Shown one piece after another: positions 49,876-60,137 of a DNA stretch of 64,000 nucleotides (position 1 is its first letter; each line of letters begins with the position of its first letter). The DNA is from Neomicrococcus aestuarii (lineage in GTDB: Bacteria > Actinomycetota > Actinomycetes > Actinomycetales > Micrococcaceae). The position numbers were made by a program, and so were the translations under genes. The stretch covers positions 2,170,001-2,234,000 of the forward strand of contig NZ_JACHDR010000001.1 in NCBI RefSeq assembly GCF_014201135.1, read 5' to 3'. The notes below the pieces were generated by a model. It had not been told where the DNA came from. It was given only the letters and a program-made list of their open reading frames with translations, and did not search any database.

Positions 49876-51078
49876 GTGACGGAAGTTTCATCGGCGAAAA
49901 TTGTCAGCAAGGTGGTGTGGTCTCAGGACTACTTGTCGTACCGATTTAGCGATTCACACCCTATGAATCCTATTCGCCTCGATCTCACCATGCGCCTAGC
50001 TGAAGCGCTAAATGTGTGTGAGAGCCGCGACATGGCACTCATTGAGCCCTTTGTTGCCTCGGATGAGGAACTCGCGGCCGTCCACACCCCCGAATATATT
50101 GCCGCCGTGCATCGTGGCGCCGAGAACCCCTCAGAAGAAATTCCGGAGTTCGGACTTGGCTCTGAAGATAACCCGCTGTTCCCGGCCATTCATGACTCGG
50201 CAGCGCTCATCGCTGGTGGAAGCATCGCAGCGGCCCGCGAAATCATCGCTGGTACGGCACAGCACGTCGTGAACTTTGCTGGCGGGCTCCACCATGCCGC
50301 GGCAGCGAAAGCGAGCGGCTTCTGCATCTATAACGACGCCGCCCTCGCCATTCAAGAGCTGCTGGATCACGGCTTTGAGCGCGTGCTCTACATCGACGTT
50401 GATGCCCACCATGGCGACGGCACGGAACAGATTTTCTGGAACGATCCCCGCGTCATGACCATTTCTTTGCACGAAAGTGGTGTCTCGCTGTTCCCAGGGA
50501 CCGGATTCGCCAACGAAACAGGCGGGCCGGACGCGCTAGGAACCGCAGTAAATGTTGCCGTGCCCTCACGTACGAGCGACGCCGGCTGGCTGCGCGCGTT
50601 CCATTCGATCGTCCCCCAAATCACGGAACAGTTTGAGCCGCAAGTCATTGTGTCTCAACACGGCTGCGACGCTCACGCCCACGATGACCTCACCAACCTG
50701 CGTTTGAGTGTGGACGCCCAGCGTCAGAACATGCTGGATATTGCTGAGCTAGCAAAGCGTTTCTCGAATGATCGGTGGATTGCCACCGGTGGCGGCGGCT
50801 ACAACGTCATCGAAGTGGTGCCGCGCGCGTGGACGCATTTGATGGCTATCGCTGGCGGTCAACCCATTCCGCTGCGCACCGAGGTTCCCGCGTCCTACCG
50901 GGAGTATGTGCTGGAAACCTATGGGGTGGAAGCTCCCGAGTTCATGAGTGACGGTGCGGAGTTATGGTGGCGTTCGTGGGAAGTGGGATATGACCCTTCG
51001 GACCCCATTGACCGCACCATCATGGCGACGCGCAAGGAAATCTTCCCGCTGTATGGGCTCGACCCGTGGTTTGACTAA
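49876..51078 (+). CDS. acuC: AcuC-type histone deacetylase family protein
   Basis: 400 residues. HDAC superfamily: NPIRLDLTMRL, GGLHHAAAAKASGFCIYNDAALA (active His pair), VLYIDVDAHHGDGTEQIF (zinc Asp/His), QHGCDAHAHDDLTNL and ATGGGGYNV. In Bacillus AcuC deacetylates acetyl-CoA synthetase; the same role here is inference. GTG at 49876 is taken as the start because TACGGT lies seven bases upstream; a longer frame upstream overlaps the divergent potassium gene. Confidence 0.88.
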   Translation: MTEVSSAKIVSKVVWSQDYLSYRFSDSHPMNPIRLDLTMRLAEALNVCESRDMALIEPFVASDEELAAVHTPEYIAAVHRGAENPSEEIPEFGLGSEDNPLFPAIHDSAALIAGGSIAAAREIIAGTAQHVVNFAGGLHHAAAAKASGFCIYNDAALAIQELLDHGFERVLYIDVDAHHGDGTEQIFWNDPRVMTISLHESGVSLFPGTGFANETGGPDALGTAVNVAVPSRTSDAGWLRAFHSIVPQITEQFEPQVIVSQHGCDAHAHDDLTNLRLSVDAQRQNMLDIAELAKRFSNDRWIATGGGGYNVIEVVPRAWTHLMAIAGGQPIPLRTEVPASYREYVLETYGVEAPEFMSDGAELWWRSWEVGYDPSDPIDRTIMATRKEIFPLYGLDPWFD

Positions 51079-51113
51079 CCCGCGAGATGACGCGGATTAA
51101 CGGCTCCATGTAG

Positions 51114-52595
<1,482 letters not shown>

Positions 52596-52618
52596 CTCGC
52601 CCTTCACTCGGTAGCTTT

Positions 52619-52670
52619 ATACTCCGAATGTGCGCGAAAGGCTTGAAGAACGCGCGCGCATTCGGAGTAT
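52619..52670 (+). terminator. Terminator after gdhA
   Basis: Arms 52619-52636 (ATACTCCGAATGTGCGCG) and 52653-52670 pair with one mismatch around a 16-base loop, followed by TTGCTTTG. Confidence 0.75.
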
Positions 52671-52781
52671 TTGCTTTGAGCGAGTAATCTGTTAAGGATC
52701 GTTTAGCAAAGATTCAGCTCTTGAAGGTTGCGCTTTGCGCACTCGAGCGATAGTCAACAATCAACATTGCGAGGAATCTCT

Positions 52782-52880
52782 ATGGGCTCAGTTATTAAGA
52801 AGCGCCGCAAGCGTATGGCGAAGAAGAAGCACCGCAAATTGCTTCGTAAGACCCGCCACCAGCGCCGCAACAAGAAGTAA
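52782..52880 (+). CDS. Small ribosomal protein bS22 (AURKAIP1/COX24-like)
   Basis: 32 residues, [20 protein letters not shown] then basic residues to the end; nearly all Lys/Arg. This is the tiny 30S protein of mycobacteria and other Actinobacteria. GAGGA before ATG and a TAA stop at 52878-52880. Shorter than most gene-finding cut-offs. Precedes the glutaredoxin-rex pair as in related genomes. Confidence 0.92.
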   Translation: MGSVIKKRRKRMAKKKHRKLLRKTRHQRRNKK

Positions 52881-52952
52881 ATCTTCTGTGCTCAGGCCGC
52901 CACTCACTCCCTCTGTGGAGAGATGGCGGCCTTTTGCGTTCCCGGACTCCGT

Positions 52953-52958
52953 TAGGCT
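52953..52958 (+). promoter_or_regulatory. Putative -10 of leaderless glutaredoxin gene
   Basis: TAGGCT, seven bases before GTG at 52966; no Shine-Dalgarno. Confidence 0.45.
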
Positions 52959-52965
52959 TTTGAGC

Positions 52966-53214
52966 GTGAATTTCCCCAAGATCGAACTCATCACCAATGC
53001 CGGCTGCCATTTATGCGAGGACGCGCGAACCGTGGTGGATGAGGTCACTCGAGAACTGGGTGTGCCGTGGGAGGAAGTCTCCCTCCAGTCTTCGCCTGAA
53101 CTCGTTGCCCTCCACAGTGAGGAAGTGCCGGTGTTGCGTATCGATGGCGTCGTGCGTGATTTTTGGGTGATCGACCCGGCCCGGTTGCGCCGCTTGCTGA
53201 CGGAGCGCTCATGA
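52966..53214 (+). CDS. Glutaredoxin family protein (CxxC)
   Basis: 82 residues. ITNAGCHLCEDARTVVDEV has the CHLC redox pair; EVPVLRIDGVVRDFWVIDP gives the cis-Pro region (VPV). Family of DUF836/glutaredoxin-like proteins in the cytosol, no target known. Start GTG 52966 is supported by TAGGCT seven bases upstream. The Rex gene overlaps its stop as ATGA, so the redox protein and redox regulator are co-translated. Confidence 0.88.
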   Translation: MNFPKIELITNAGCHLCEDARTVVDEVTRELGVPWEEVSLQSSPELVALHSEEVPVLRIDGVVRDFWVIDPARLRRLLTERS

Positions 53215-53924
53215 CTCGTTCTGGGGAGTACGACGCCGCAGCTATTTCACGTGCCTTACCTGCGGAACTTGCCACTGCTGTGAGCGCCCCCGCGCATTTG
53301 CCAGAAGCCACGGTCCGCCGGTTGACCACGTATTTACGGGTCTTGGATCAGCTCGTGGATGAGCAATCGACGGTGTCTTCGCAGGATCTTGCGGCTTTTG
53401 CGGGCACGAATTCGGCCACCTTGCGCAAGGACATGTCCCTCTTGGGGACGTTTGGGCGCCGTGGTGTTGGCTATGATGTTCAAAGGGTTCGGGTGTTGTT
53501 GGAAACGACGCTAGGCCTGACGCGCGAATGGCGCGTCCTACTGGTTGGCGCCGGTAACCTGGGTCGGGCTTTTGCAGGCTACGCCGGTTTCCGATCCCAC
53601 GGCTTCCGCTTTGTTGGCGTGATCGATAGCAATCCGGAGCTCGTCGGGACCACCATCAACGACCTTGAAGTTTCCGCCGCCTCGGATCTGGAAGCACTGG
53701 CCACCAAGCATCGCGCGAACATGGCCGTCTTGACCGTCCCGGGCGTCGCCGCCCAACCGGTGGTCGATCAGCTGGTGGCGGCTGGGGTGCACAACATTCT
53801 GTCCTTCGCCCCAGTCCCGCTGCGCGTTCCCGATGGAGTCACCGTCCGACGCGTGGATGTGGCCCGCGAAATCCAGATGCTCGCGTACTTCGCGGTCATG
53901 GGCGAAGCCTCCGACGGAACCTAG
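53211..53924 (+). CDS. rex: Redox-sensing repressor Rex
   Basis: 237 residues. Winged HTH with ATVRRLTTYLRVLDQLVDE and SATLRKDMSLLGTFGRRGVGYDV, then NAD(H) Rossmann VLLVGAGNLGRAFAGYAGF and GVIDSNPELVG. Rex senses NADH/NAD and represses respiratory or fermentation genes by binding TTGTGA-N6-TCACAA-type sites. ATG 53211 overlaps the glutaredoxin TGA. The usual actinobacterial neighbour downstream (hemA) is absent; a repeat-rich gap follows instead. Confidence 0.93.
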   Translation: MTRSGEYDAAAISRALPAELATAVSAPAHLPEATVRRLTTYLRVLDQLVDEQSTVSSQDLAAFAGTNSATLRKDMSLLGTFGRRGVGYDVQRVRVLLETTLGLTREWRVLLVGAGNLGRAFAGYAGFRSHGFRFVGVIDSNPELVGTTINDLEVSAASDLEALATKHRANMAVLTVPGVAAQPVVDQLVAAGVHNILSFAPVPLRVPDGVTVRRVDVAREIQMLAYFAVMGEASDGT

Positions 53925-53986
53925 CCCGCGAACTGCTCCCTCTCGTTCCTCCCGATGTGCGGCCACTTTCCTTCACTGAGCTCCCT

Positions 53987-54074
53987 GTGCGGCCACTTTG
54001 CTACAACTTTTTTGAGTTTTTCTGTCGCAAAGTGTTCTCGCATATGGGGCGGGTTGTAGAGAAATGGCCTCGCA
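53987..54074. repeat. Palindromic intergenic repeat, copy 2
   Basis: Unit of about 88 bases: GCGGCCACTTTGCTACAAC, ...TCGCAAAGTGTTCTCGCA..., GTTGTAGAGAAATGGCCTCGCA. The interior TCGCAAAGTGTTCTC is identical to copy 1 at 2347-2432, and the outer arms pair with each other. A shortened extra left end begins 32 bases earlier. Confidence 0.75.
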
Positions 54075-54097
54075 GGGGTTTTTTAGGGGGTGCGGTT

Positions 54098-54114
54098 CGT
54101 AGCCAAAGTTGCAC
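54098..54114. repeat. Copy of the CGTAGC-N5-GTTGC motif
   Basis: CGTAGCCAAAGTTGCAC matches the six clustered copies at 9.6-9.85 kb in this window and lies only 24 bases beyond the larger repeat. Confidence 0.55.
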
Positions 54115-54235
54115 TGTGTTGGGGTTGAAAATACTGTGGTGGCGTCGAAAAAGGGGACCTCCGTCTCCGGAGATCCCCTCAAACGAGAACCGCGGCCTCA
54201 AGGACCGACTATTGAGTTTTGGTGATGCCGCGTTG

Positions 54236-55141
54236 TTAGCGGCGACGCGAGCGCTTGATCGCGGACTTTGCTGCGATGTAGGCGCTGGACGGACGCAACC
54301 AAGCAAGAACGATCGCTCCAACACCAAGAGCAAGCATGATCCAGCCGAAGAATCCGCTGCCCACGTAGGTGAAGACGGAAATCACGGCGAGCACGGTTCC
54401 GGTGATGCGGGCGCCGTTGCTGCCCTTGCCGATGAAGAAGCCGATCACGGCGTACAAAACCGCGAAAATCAAGGACAGCACCAGAGCTGTGGTCTTCATG
54501 ATTCCCACGAGTTCAGCGAGGACGACGCCCTGCTTTTCCAACTCATCGAGCTGTTCTGCCGCACCGGGGGTGGCGTTGAAGAGATCGATGATCGCCTGAT
54601 CAGGAATCATCATGAGGGCGATTCCACCGATGGCCGTCAAAACTGCTGCAACGTACAAAAGAATCGAGGCGATCTTGAGCTCTTTAGGCTTCGGAGGAAG
54701 CACTGGTGCGCCGAAGCCGCCCTGTTGCAGTGGCGAGTTCCAGCCCTGCTGTGCGCCCGGCTGTCCATATGGATTAGCGCCGTAGGGGGCCTGACCTTGC
54801 TGGTTCTGGCCATACGGGTTCTGACCGTAAGGATTCTGCTGACCGCCGGCCTGTTGTCCGGGGTACTGCGGAATGCCGGTGCCACCGGCAGTGGAAGCGC
54901 CCGTGTTCTGAGTTCCTGCGTTCTGACCGTAGGGATTCTGGCCGTAAGGGTTTGCAGACGGAAGCGACTGCCCCTGTGTGCCCTGAGCCTGGGAGCTCTG
55001 TCCTTGAGCACCCTGCTGCTGGCCGTAGCGTGGGCCCTGACCTGCGGCGTCGTTTCCGAAAGGAGCGGAATCGCCCTCCGGCAAGCGCTGACCATACCGT
55101 GGTGGTTCTGGGACCTGCGGGGTGGAATCGTTGTTGCTCAT
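54236..55141 (-). CDS. Membrane protein with NPYGQ-rich low-complexity N-terminus
   Basis: 301 residues. The first 150 are Gln/Gly/Tyr/Pro/Asn low complexity with repeated NPYGQ, then about four membrane segments (IASILLYVAAVLTAIGGIAL, TTALVLSLIFAVLYAVIGFF, GTVLAVISVFTYVGSGFFG, IMLALGVGAIVLAWL) and a short basic tail ending SAIKRSRRR. The prefix resembles other actinobacterial Pro/Gln/Gly-rich N-terminal tails of DUF4190-like proteins. AGGAGG before ATG. Function unknown. Confidence 0.75.
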   Translation of the reverse strand: MSNNDSTPQVPEPPRYGQRLPEGDSAPFGNDAAGQGPRYGQQQGAQGQSSQAQGTQGQSLPSANPYGQNPYGQNAGTQNTGASTAGGTGIPQYPGQQAGGQQNPYGQNPYGQNQQGQAPYGANPYGQPGAQQGWNSPLQQGGFGAPVLPPKPKELKIASILLYVAAVLTAIGGIALMMIPDQAIIDLFNATPGAAEQLDELEKQGVVLAELVGIMKTTALVLSLIFAVLYAVIGFFIGKGSNGARITGTVLAVISVFTYVGSGFFGWIMLALGVGAIVLAWLRPSSAYIAAKSAIKRSRRR

Positions 55142-55289
55142 CGTGAGCCTCCTGTAATTCGGTACCGATGACTATCTCAAGAATAGTCAACTCGATTGCT
55201 TGGAGGGATCATCACGGGGAATGACTTTGCTGTCAGAGGAAAGCATCCTCGGTACTGCCAGGGTATAAACAGGCGAGGAATTAAAGGAC

Positions 55290-55324
55290 CGTGGGCCGTC
55301 GCAACGAATGCGACGGCCCACGGC
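55290..55324 (-). terminator. Terminator of the YceI gene
   Basis: A 15-bp perfect stem (55290-55304 with 55310-55324) around a 5-base loop, CCGTGGGCCGTCGCA; minus-strand reading continues into TCCTTTAATT. Confidence 0.75.
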
Positions 55325-55366
55325 TGAAGGATCATCCTGAGGGGGATGCCTCGAGAAGGCTAGAAA

Positions 55367-55903
55367 CTAGGCAGCCTTGACGAATGCTGCGTCGATCTCA
55401 AGAACAACCTTGTCAGAAACAAGCACGCCGCCAGCTTCAAGAGCAGCGTTCCAGGTCAGGCCCCACTGCTTGCGGGAGATGGTGGTCTTGCCGGAGAAAG
55501 CTGCGCGGGTTGCACCGAATGGGTCAACAGCAACGCCTTCAGAGGAAACCTTGAGAGTAACTGGGTGGGTCTCATCGCGGATGGTGAGGTCACCGGTGAG
55601 CTCGAACTCTTCGTCGTTGCCGGAAACGCCGGTGGAAACGAACTTGAGGGTGGAGAAGGTCTCAACGTCGAAGAAGTCAGCAGACTTGACGTGGCCGTCG
55701 CGGCCTTCGTCGCCCGAGTTGAAGGATGCAGCGTCGATGGTGACGTTGACGGAAGAATCGGCAACGGTCTCAGCAACCTCAAGGGTGCCTTCAGCGGAGG
55801 TGAACTTTCCGCGAACCTTCGAGATGCCAGCGTGGCGAACAACGAATGCGATGTCCGTGTGGGACATGTCCAAGGTCCAGGTTCCGGTTGCAAGTGCAGT
55901 CAT
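55367..55903 (-). CDS. YceI family lipid-binding lipocalin-like protein
   Basis: 178 residues, no signal peptide. GTWTLDMSHTDIAFVVRHAGISKVRGKF, the ESSVNV, FNSGDEGRDGHVKSADFFDVE and TLKVSSEG blocks are the YceI barrel. Binds isoprenoid-like ligands in characterised members; a cytosolic ligand here is not known. AGAGGAG lies before ATG. Ended by the hairpin at 55290-55324. Confidence 0.92.
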   Translation of the reverse strand: MTALATGTWTLDMSHTDIAFVVRHAGISKVRGKFTSAEGTLEVAETVADSSVNVTIDAASFNSGDEGRDGHVKSADFFDVETFSTLKFVSTGVSGNDEEFELTGDLTIRDETHPVTLKVSSEGVAVDPFGATRAAFSGKTTISRKQWGLTWNAALEAGGVLVSDKVVLEIDAAFVKAA

Positions 55904-56187
55904 GTGAAAACTCCTCTAAAAATGTGTCAAGGTCTGACGGTTGGTAGGTCGACTTCGTGAGCCATTACTAAAACTCTAATGTATTCATTTGCATATGTCC
56001 ACACTTTATTGAAGATTCAAGTAAAGATTCCGAGTGGCGTTAATCACTAAGTAGAACTTCGAACCATTCGAAGACTTTCACAGGAATGTGACAACTGGGG
56101 GATGAGTAGGGAAACTCTGTGCAAACTCCCACCTGGGAACTTCCATCTGGTTCGGTTCGTTTGGGTCCATCTGAGAGAATGGAAGAC

Positions 56188-56850
56188 ATGCTTCAATCGA
56201 CGGTCCATCTTGTGCGCCATGGAGAAGTCTTCAATCCAGATCGCGTTCTCTATGGGCGACTCCCCGGATTCCATCTCTCTGAGCTCGGCTACCGCATGGC
56301 GGATCGCCTGAGCGAACACTTTGCTGACCGCAAAGAGGCGGGCGCCCGCATCGCCACCGTGGCCGCATCACCGCTACTCCGAGCTCAAGAAACCGCGCGC
56401 CCCACTGCCGAAGCCCTCGGGCTCACGCTTTTGGAAGAGCCGCGTGTCATTGAAGCCAAGAACCACTTTGAGGGCCTGTCTCACATCAAGAAGGAACTTG
56501 GCCGCCCCAATCACTGGCCGTACCTCGTGAACCCGTTCCGTCCCAGCTGGGGCGAAGCCTATAAGGCTCAGGTCAAACGCGTGGTGGAAGCCGTGAAGAT
56601 CCACCGAGATCTCGCGGTAAAGCTCGAGGGCAATGGCGCCGAGGCCATCATCGTGGCCCACCAGCTGCCGATCTGGGTCACCCGCCTCTCCGCTGAAAAG
56701 AAGCCGCTGTGGCACGATCCGCGCCAGCGCGAATGCTCACTCGCGTCCATCACTTCGCTTCACTTCGACGGCGAAAACCTCGTCAACGTTGAATATTCCG
56801 AACCCTGTGGCGACTTGCTCAAAGACGCCTCAAACCTGCCAGGAGCTTAG
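56188..56850 (+). CDS. Histidine phosphatase family protein
   Basis: 220 residues. The N-terminal TVHLVRHGEVFNPDRVLYGR carries the RHG active site; VIVAHQLPIWV holds the second His. A phosphoglycerate mutase-like enzyme next to cytochrome c biogenesis genes, as in Rv0525; substrate unknown. Start uncertain: ATG 56188 gives the usual length, ATG 56179 is in frame, and a GTG at 56119 extends it with no support. Six bases separate it from the redoxin gene. Confidence 0.88.
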   Translation: MLQSTVHLVRHGEVFNPDRVLYGRLPGFHLSELGYRMADRLSEHFADRKEAGARIATVAASPLLRAQETARPTAEALGLTLLEEPRVIEAKNHFEGLSHIKKELGRPNHWPYLVNPFRPSWGEAYKAQVKRVVEAVKIHRDLAVKLEGNGAEAIIVAHQLPIWVTRLSAEKKPLWHDPRQRECSLASITSLHFDGENLVNVEYSEPCGDLLKDASNLPGA

Positions 56851-56855
56851 CCAGA

Positions 56856-57524
56856 ATGCATGACCCCCATTTGTTCTCCGCGTCTGACAAGCCAGAAGGC
56901 GGCGCTGATCGCCGTTCCGCTGGCCGCCCAGCGCGACGGGCTGTGATCGCTGGCGCCTTGGCACTTCCGATCGCCGGATTCTTGAGCGCGTGCGCGCCCG
57001 AGCAGTCCAGCCTGTCCCAGCAGGCCAACGAGGGGAACAACAAGAACTACATCGCCGGCGACGGCTCGGTTGAGGTCTATGACGCTGACCAGCGAACGGA
57101 TCCTGTTGATCTAACCGCCGAAACCTACGACGGCGAAAGCGTGAGCACCGCAGACTGGCGCGGCAACGTGGGCATTTTGAACTTCTGGTACGCCGCCTGC
57201 GCCCCCTGCCGCGTGGAAGCCCCGCACTTGCGCGAACTCCATGACGAGTTCAAAGCCGATGGCGTGACCTGGCTCGGAATCAACGGTCGGGATGAAAAGG
57301 CAACCGCCGAAGCCTTCGAGCGCACCTTCGAAGTCCCTTACTCTTCCGTACCGGATTCCAATGGCCGCGTGCTCTTGCAGCTGACCAAGTACGTCCCCGC
57401 TCAGGCGTACCCCACCACGTTGGTGCTGGATAAGCAGGGCCGTGTAGCAGCCCGCATCCTGGGGCTCGCGGACAAGTCCACGCTGAAAGCGTTGATCGAA
57501 ACCGCGCTCGCCGAGAAGGCGTGA
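56856..57524 (+). CDS. TlpA/ResA-like thiol-disulfide oxidoreductase lipoprotein
   Basis: 222 residues. Basic N-terminus and hydrophobic segment end in LSAC, a lipobox with lipidated Cys46; the thioredoxin fold has the catalytic CAPC pair at 115/118 (YAACAPCRVEAP) and cis-Pro in QAYPTTLVL. Extracytoplasmic; reduces apocytochrome c haem-binding cysteines. Second gene of the cytochrome c maturation cluster; co-directional with CcdA downstream, whose TTG start is four bases after the stop. Confidence 0.9.
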   Translation: MHDPHLFSASDKPEGGADRRSAGRPARRAVIAGALALPIAGFLSACAPEQSSLSQQANEGNNKNYIAGDGSVEVYDADQRTDPVDLTAETYDGESVSTADWRGNVGILNFWYAACAPCRVEAPHLRELHDEFKADGVTWLGINGRDEKATAEAFERTFEVPYSSVPDSNGRVLLQLTKYVPAQAYPTTLVLDKQGRVAARILGLADKSTLKALIETALAEKA

Positions 57525-57528
57525 GAAT

Positions 57529-58350
57529 TTGTTGACCTCCGTCCCCTCAGTTCTCGCCGGCACGGCGAATATCGCTAGCTCGGTAAACATCGCAGCCGCC
57601 GCAAACCCGTTCGCGGAGACCGTGCTTGACGGCTCGCTCTTACTCGCGGTCCCCATCGCGGTACTCGCCGGCTTGGTGTCCTTCTTGTCGCCGTGTGTGT
57701 TGCCGCTGGTTCCTGGCTACCTGGGCTACGTCACGGGCCTGACCGGTGTGGATCTCGAAAAGCAGGGCCGCGGCCGCATGGCCTGGGGCATCACCCTCTT
57801 CATTCTGGGCTTCACCGCGGTCTTCATGCTCACTGGCGTGCTGTTCGCGCAGCTCTCCATTTGGCTTCGCTTTGAAGGCGAGTGGGTTACCCGCGTCCTC
57901 GGTGTCCTCGTGATCCTGATGGGCATCGTGTTCATGGGCGGCTTCGGCTTCATGCAACGTGACGTCAAGGTTCACGCCCGCCCGCGCGCGGGCCTCTGGG
58001 GCGCCCCGATCCTTGGCATGACGTTCGGCCTCGGATGGGCTCCGTGCATCGGCCCGACGCTTGCAGCGGTGCTGGCACTGAGCTCGGGCGCCAACCCGCA
58101 ACCCGGCAAGGCGGCGCTGCTGACGTTCGCTTATTGCATGGGTCTGGGAATTCCGTTCCTGATTATCGCGCTCGCTTTCCGCAAGGGCATGGGAGCCCTG
58201 AAGGTGATGCGCAAGCACCAAGTGCTGCTGATGCGGATCGGTGGGGCACTGTTGATTGTGCTTGGCCTGCTCATGGCCGTGGGCTTGTGGGGGCAGTGGG
58301 TTACCCAGCTCCAAGACTGGTTTGCTAACGAAGTGAGGTTGCCCATCTAA
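57529..58350 (+). CDS. ccdA: Cytochrome c biogenesis protein CcdA
   Basis: 273 residues, six membrane helices. Redox pair Cys in FLSPCVLPLVPG (about residue 64) and LGWAPCIGPTLAA (about residue 167) move electrons from cytosolic thioredoxin to the TlpA protein. TTG at 57529 is the start; no ATG nearby. resB starts at the overlapping TAATG of the stop. Confidence 0.9.
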   Translation: MLTSVPSVLAGTANIASSVNIAAAANPFAETVLDGSLLLAVPIAVLAGLVSFLSPCVLPLVPGYLGYVTGLTGVDLEKQGRGRMAWGITLFILGFTAVFMLTGVLFAQLSIWLRFEGEWVTRVLGVLVILMGIVFMGGFGFMQRDVKVHARPRAGLWGAPILGMTFGLGWAPCIGPTLAAVLALSSGANPQPGKAALLTFAYCMGLGIPFLIIALAFRKGMGALKVMRKHQVLLMRIGGALLIVLGLLMAVGLWGQWVTQLQDWFANEVRLPI

Positions 58351-60128
58351 TGGCAAAAGCAGATAACGTCCGGGACACGGAATTAGCGCAATCGGAGCAC
58401 GACGCCGAAGCCCCGGAATCGCTCGAAGCGGCCAGTACGCAGGGCGAGGCAAAGAACGAAACGCAAGCTGCGTCGTCGTCCTCCGGTAAAAAAAACAGTA
58501 AGGACGATGTTGCCGTACCCGCGCTCGGGCCGGTGGAACTGCTGCGCTGGGCATGGACGCAACTGACCTCGATGCGCACGGCGCTGTTCTTGCTGTTGCT
58601 GCTCGCGATCGCCGCGGTGCCAGGGTCGCTGTTCCCGCAACGCTCGGTGAACGCCAACCTGGTATCGACGTACCTGACGAACAATCCCACCACCGGACCG
58701 TGGCTGGATCGTTTCCAGTTCTTTGACGTGTACTCGTCCGTGTGGTTCTCGGCGATCTACATTTTGCTGTTCATCTCGCTGATCGGCTGCATCATTCCGC
58801 GCGTGAAGAAGCACTGGGAAGCGCTGCGCTCCAAGCCGGCCCGCACCCCAGCGCGACTAGGACGCTTGCCGCACTCAGGCACTATTGCTCTGGAAGATTC
58901 GACGCTAACGACCGAGCAGATCCTTGAAACGTCAGCCGCAGTTCTGAAAAAGCGTGGCTACCGCGTGGACCTCCGTCCCGAGGGAAACCGACCCAGCGTC
59001 GGCGCTGAACGCGGCTACTTGCGCGAGTCCGGCAACCTGCTCTTCCACGTGAGCCTCGTCGGAATCCTTGCGTCCGTGGCGCTCGGCGGCATGTTCAGCT
59101 ACACCGCCCAGCGCATCCTGGTGGAGGGTGAATCCTTCGTCAACACGCTGGTGTCCTATGACAGCTTCCGCCCCGGAACCGCGTTCAACGAGGACACCCT
59201 GGACCCGTTCGCGGTGACGCTGGATAACTTCAAAGTGGAATTCGACCGCGAATCCTCCACGCACTTCGGCCAGCCCATCAACTTTGACGCCACGGTGGAC
59301 GTGACGGAATCGGACGGCGCAACCCGCCGCGAACAGCTCCGCGTGAATCACCCACTGCGCATCGGCGCCACGGACGTGTACCTCGTGGGTAACGGCTACG
59401 CGCCGATCATCACGGTCCGCGACGGCGAAGGAAACGTCGCGTTCCAAGGTCCCGTGGTGTCCGTGCCACAAGACGGCGTCTACACGTCCCTGATTGTGCT
59501 CAAGGTCCCGGACGCGCAGCCGGATCAGCTGGGTTTCACCGGCTTCTTGCTGCCCACGGCCGTGATGGGCTCTGACGGAGTGTCGTTCTCCGCTGACCCG
59601 TCCGCCGTGAACCCGCAGATCAGCCTGAACTCCTACTACGGTGACCTGGGCTTGGACTCGGGCAATCCGCAGAACGTGTACGTCATTGACACGGATCAGA
59701 TGACCGAGCTCAACAGCCGCAACCTGGAAGCGGGCGGCATCACCCTGAACGCCGGCCAGTCCTACACACTGCCAGACGGCAAGGGTTCCATCTCCTTTGA
59801 CGGTCTCAAGCGGTACATCGGCATCGACGTGCAACACGATCCCGGAAAGGTCGCCGTCGCAATCTTCGCGGCGCTCGCCCTAATTGGTCTCGCTACGTCC
59901 TTGTTCGTGCCGCGTCGCCGCGCGTGGGTGGTTGTCACCTCGACGGGCGCAAGCGCTGGCAATGGCGCAGGCTCCGGCACAAGCCCCGGCACAGGTGAGG
60001 AACGTATGATCGAGTACGGTCTGCTGGCCCGAGGCGAGGATCCGCGACTTGATGACGAATCCTTGAAGCTGCGCGAACTTCTAGACGAGGCCGTTGCCAG
60101 CGGCCCACACTCCACTTCTGAGAAATAA
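58350..60128 (+). CDS. resB: System II cytochrome c biogenesis protein ResB
   Basis: 592 residues. A hydrophilic Ala/Ser/Glu N-terminus (60 residues) precedes WAWTQLTSMRTALFLLLLLAIAAVPGSLFP, the ResB signature, two more helices, a large extracytoplasmic domain (about 260-490) and the last helix (VAVAIFAALALIGLATSLF). With CcsA it forms the haem transporter and ligation complex. ATG 58350 overlaps the ccdA stop. The N-terminal extension is unusually long; ends nine bases before ccsA. Confidence 0.93.
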   Translation: MAKADNVRDTELAQSEHDAEAPESLEAASTQGEAKNETQAASSSSGKKNSKDDVAVPALGPVELLRWAWTQLTSMRTALFLLLLLAIAAVPGSLFPQRSVNANLVSTYLTNNPTTGPWLDRFQFFDVYSSVWFSAIYILLFISLIGCIIPRVKKHWEALRSKPARTPARLGRLPHSGTIALEDSTLTTEQILETSAAVLKKRGYRVDLRPEGNRPSVGAERGYLRESGNLLFHVSLVGILASVALGGMFSYTAQRILVEGESFVNTLVSYDSFRPGTAFNEDTLDPFAVTLDNFKVEFDRESSTHFGQPINFDATVDVTESDGATRREQLRVNHPLRIGATDVYLVGNGYAPIITVRDGEGNVAFQGPVVSVPQDGVYTSLIVLKVPDAQPDQLGFTGFLLPTAVMGSDGVSFSADPSAVNPQISLNSYYGDLGLDSGNPQNVYVIDTDQMTELNSRNLEAGGITLNAGQSYTLPDGKGSISFDGLKRYIGIDVQHDPGKVAVAIFAALALIGLATSLFVPRRRAWVVVTSTGASAGNGAGSGTSPGTGEERMIEYGLLARGEDPRLDDESLKLRELLDEAVASGPHSTSEK

Positions 60129-60137
60129 CGAGGAACC

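Larger units (their letters stand above)
53925..54235. other. 311-base gap holding repeat elements
   Basis: Between rex and the low-complexity membrane gene. It contains a partial copy of the palindromic repeat (GTGCGGCCACTTTC at 53957-53970), the full copy at 53987-54074 and one CGTAGC-N5-GTTGC motif at 54098-54114. No coding sequence seen on either strand; long antisense frame over 53957-55171 rejected. Confidence 0.6.

Noticed and set aside
53957-54074. Insertion sequence with terminal inverted repeats
   Set aside because: The element is only about 88 bases, has no room for a transposase, and no target duplication is visible; kept as a repeat instead.
53957-55171. 404-residue plus-strand frame over the rex downstream gap and membrane gene
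   Set aside because: It begins inside repeat elements and continues antisense to a coding sequence with a good ribosome-binding site. No domain is seen.
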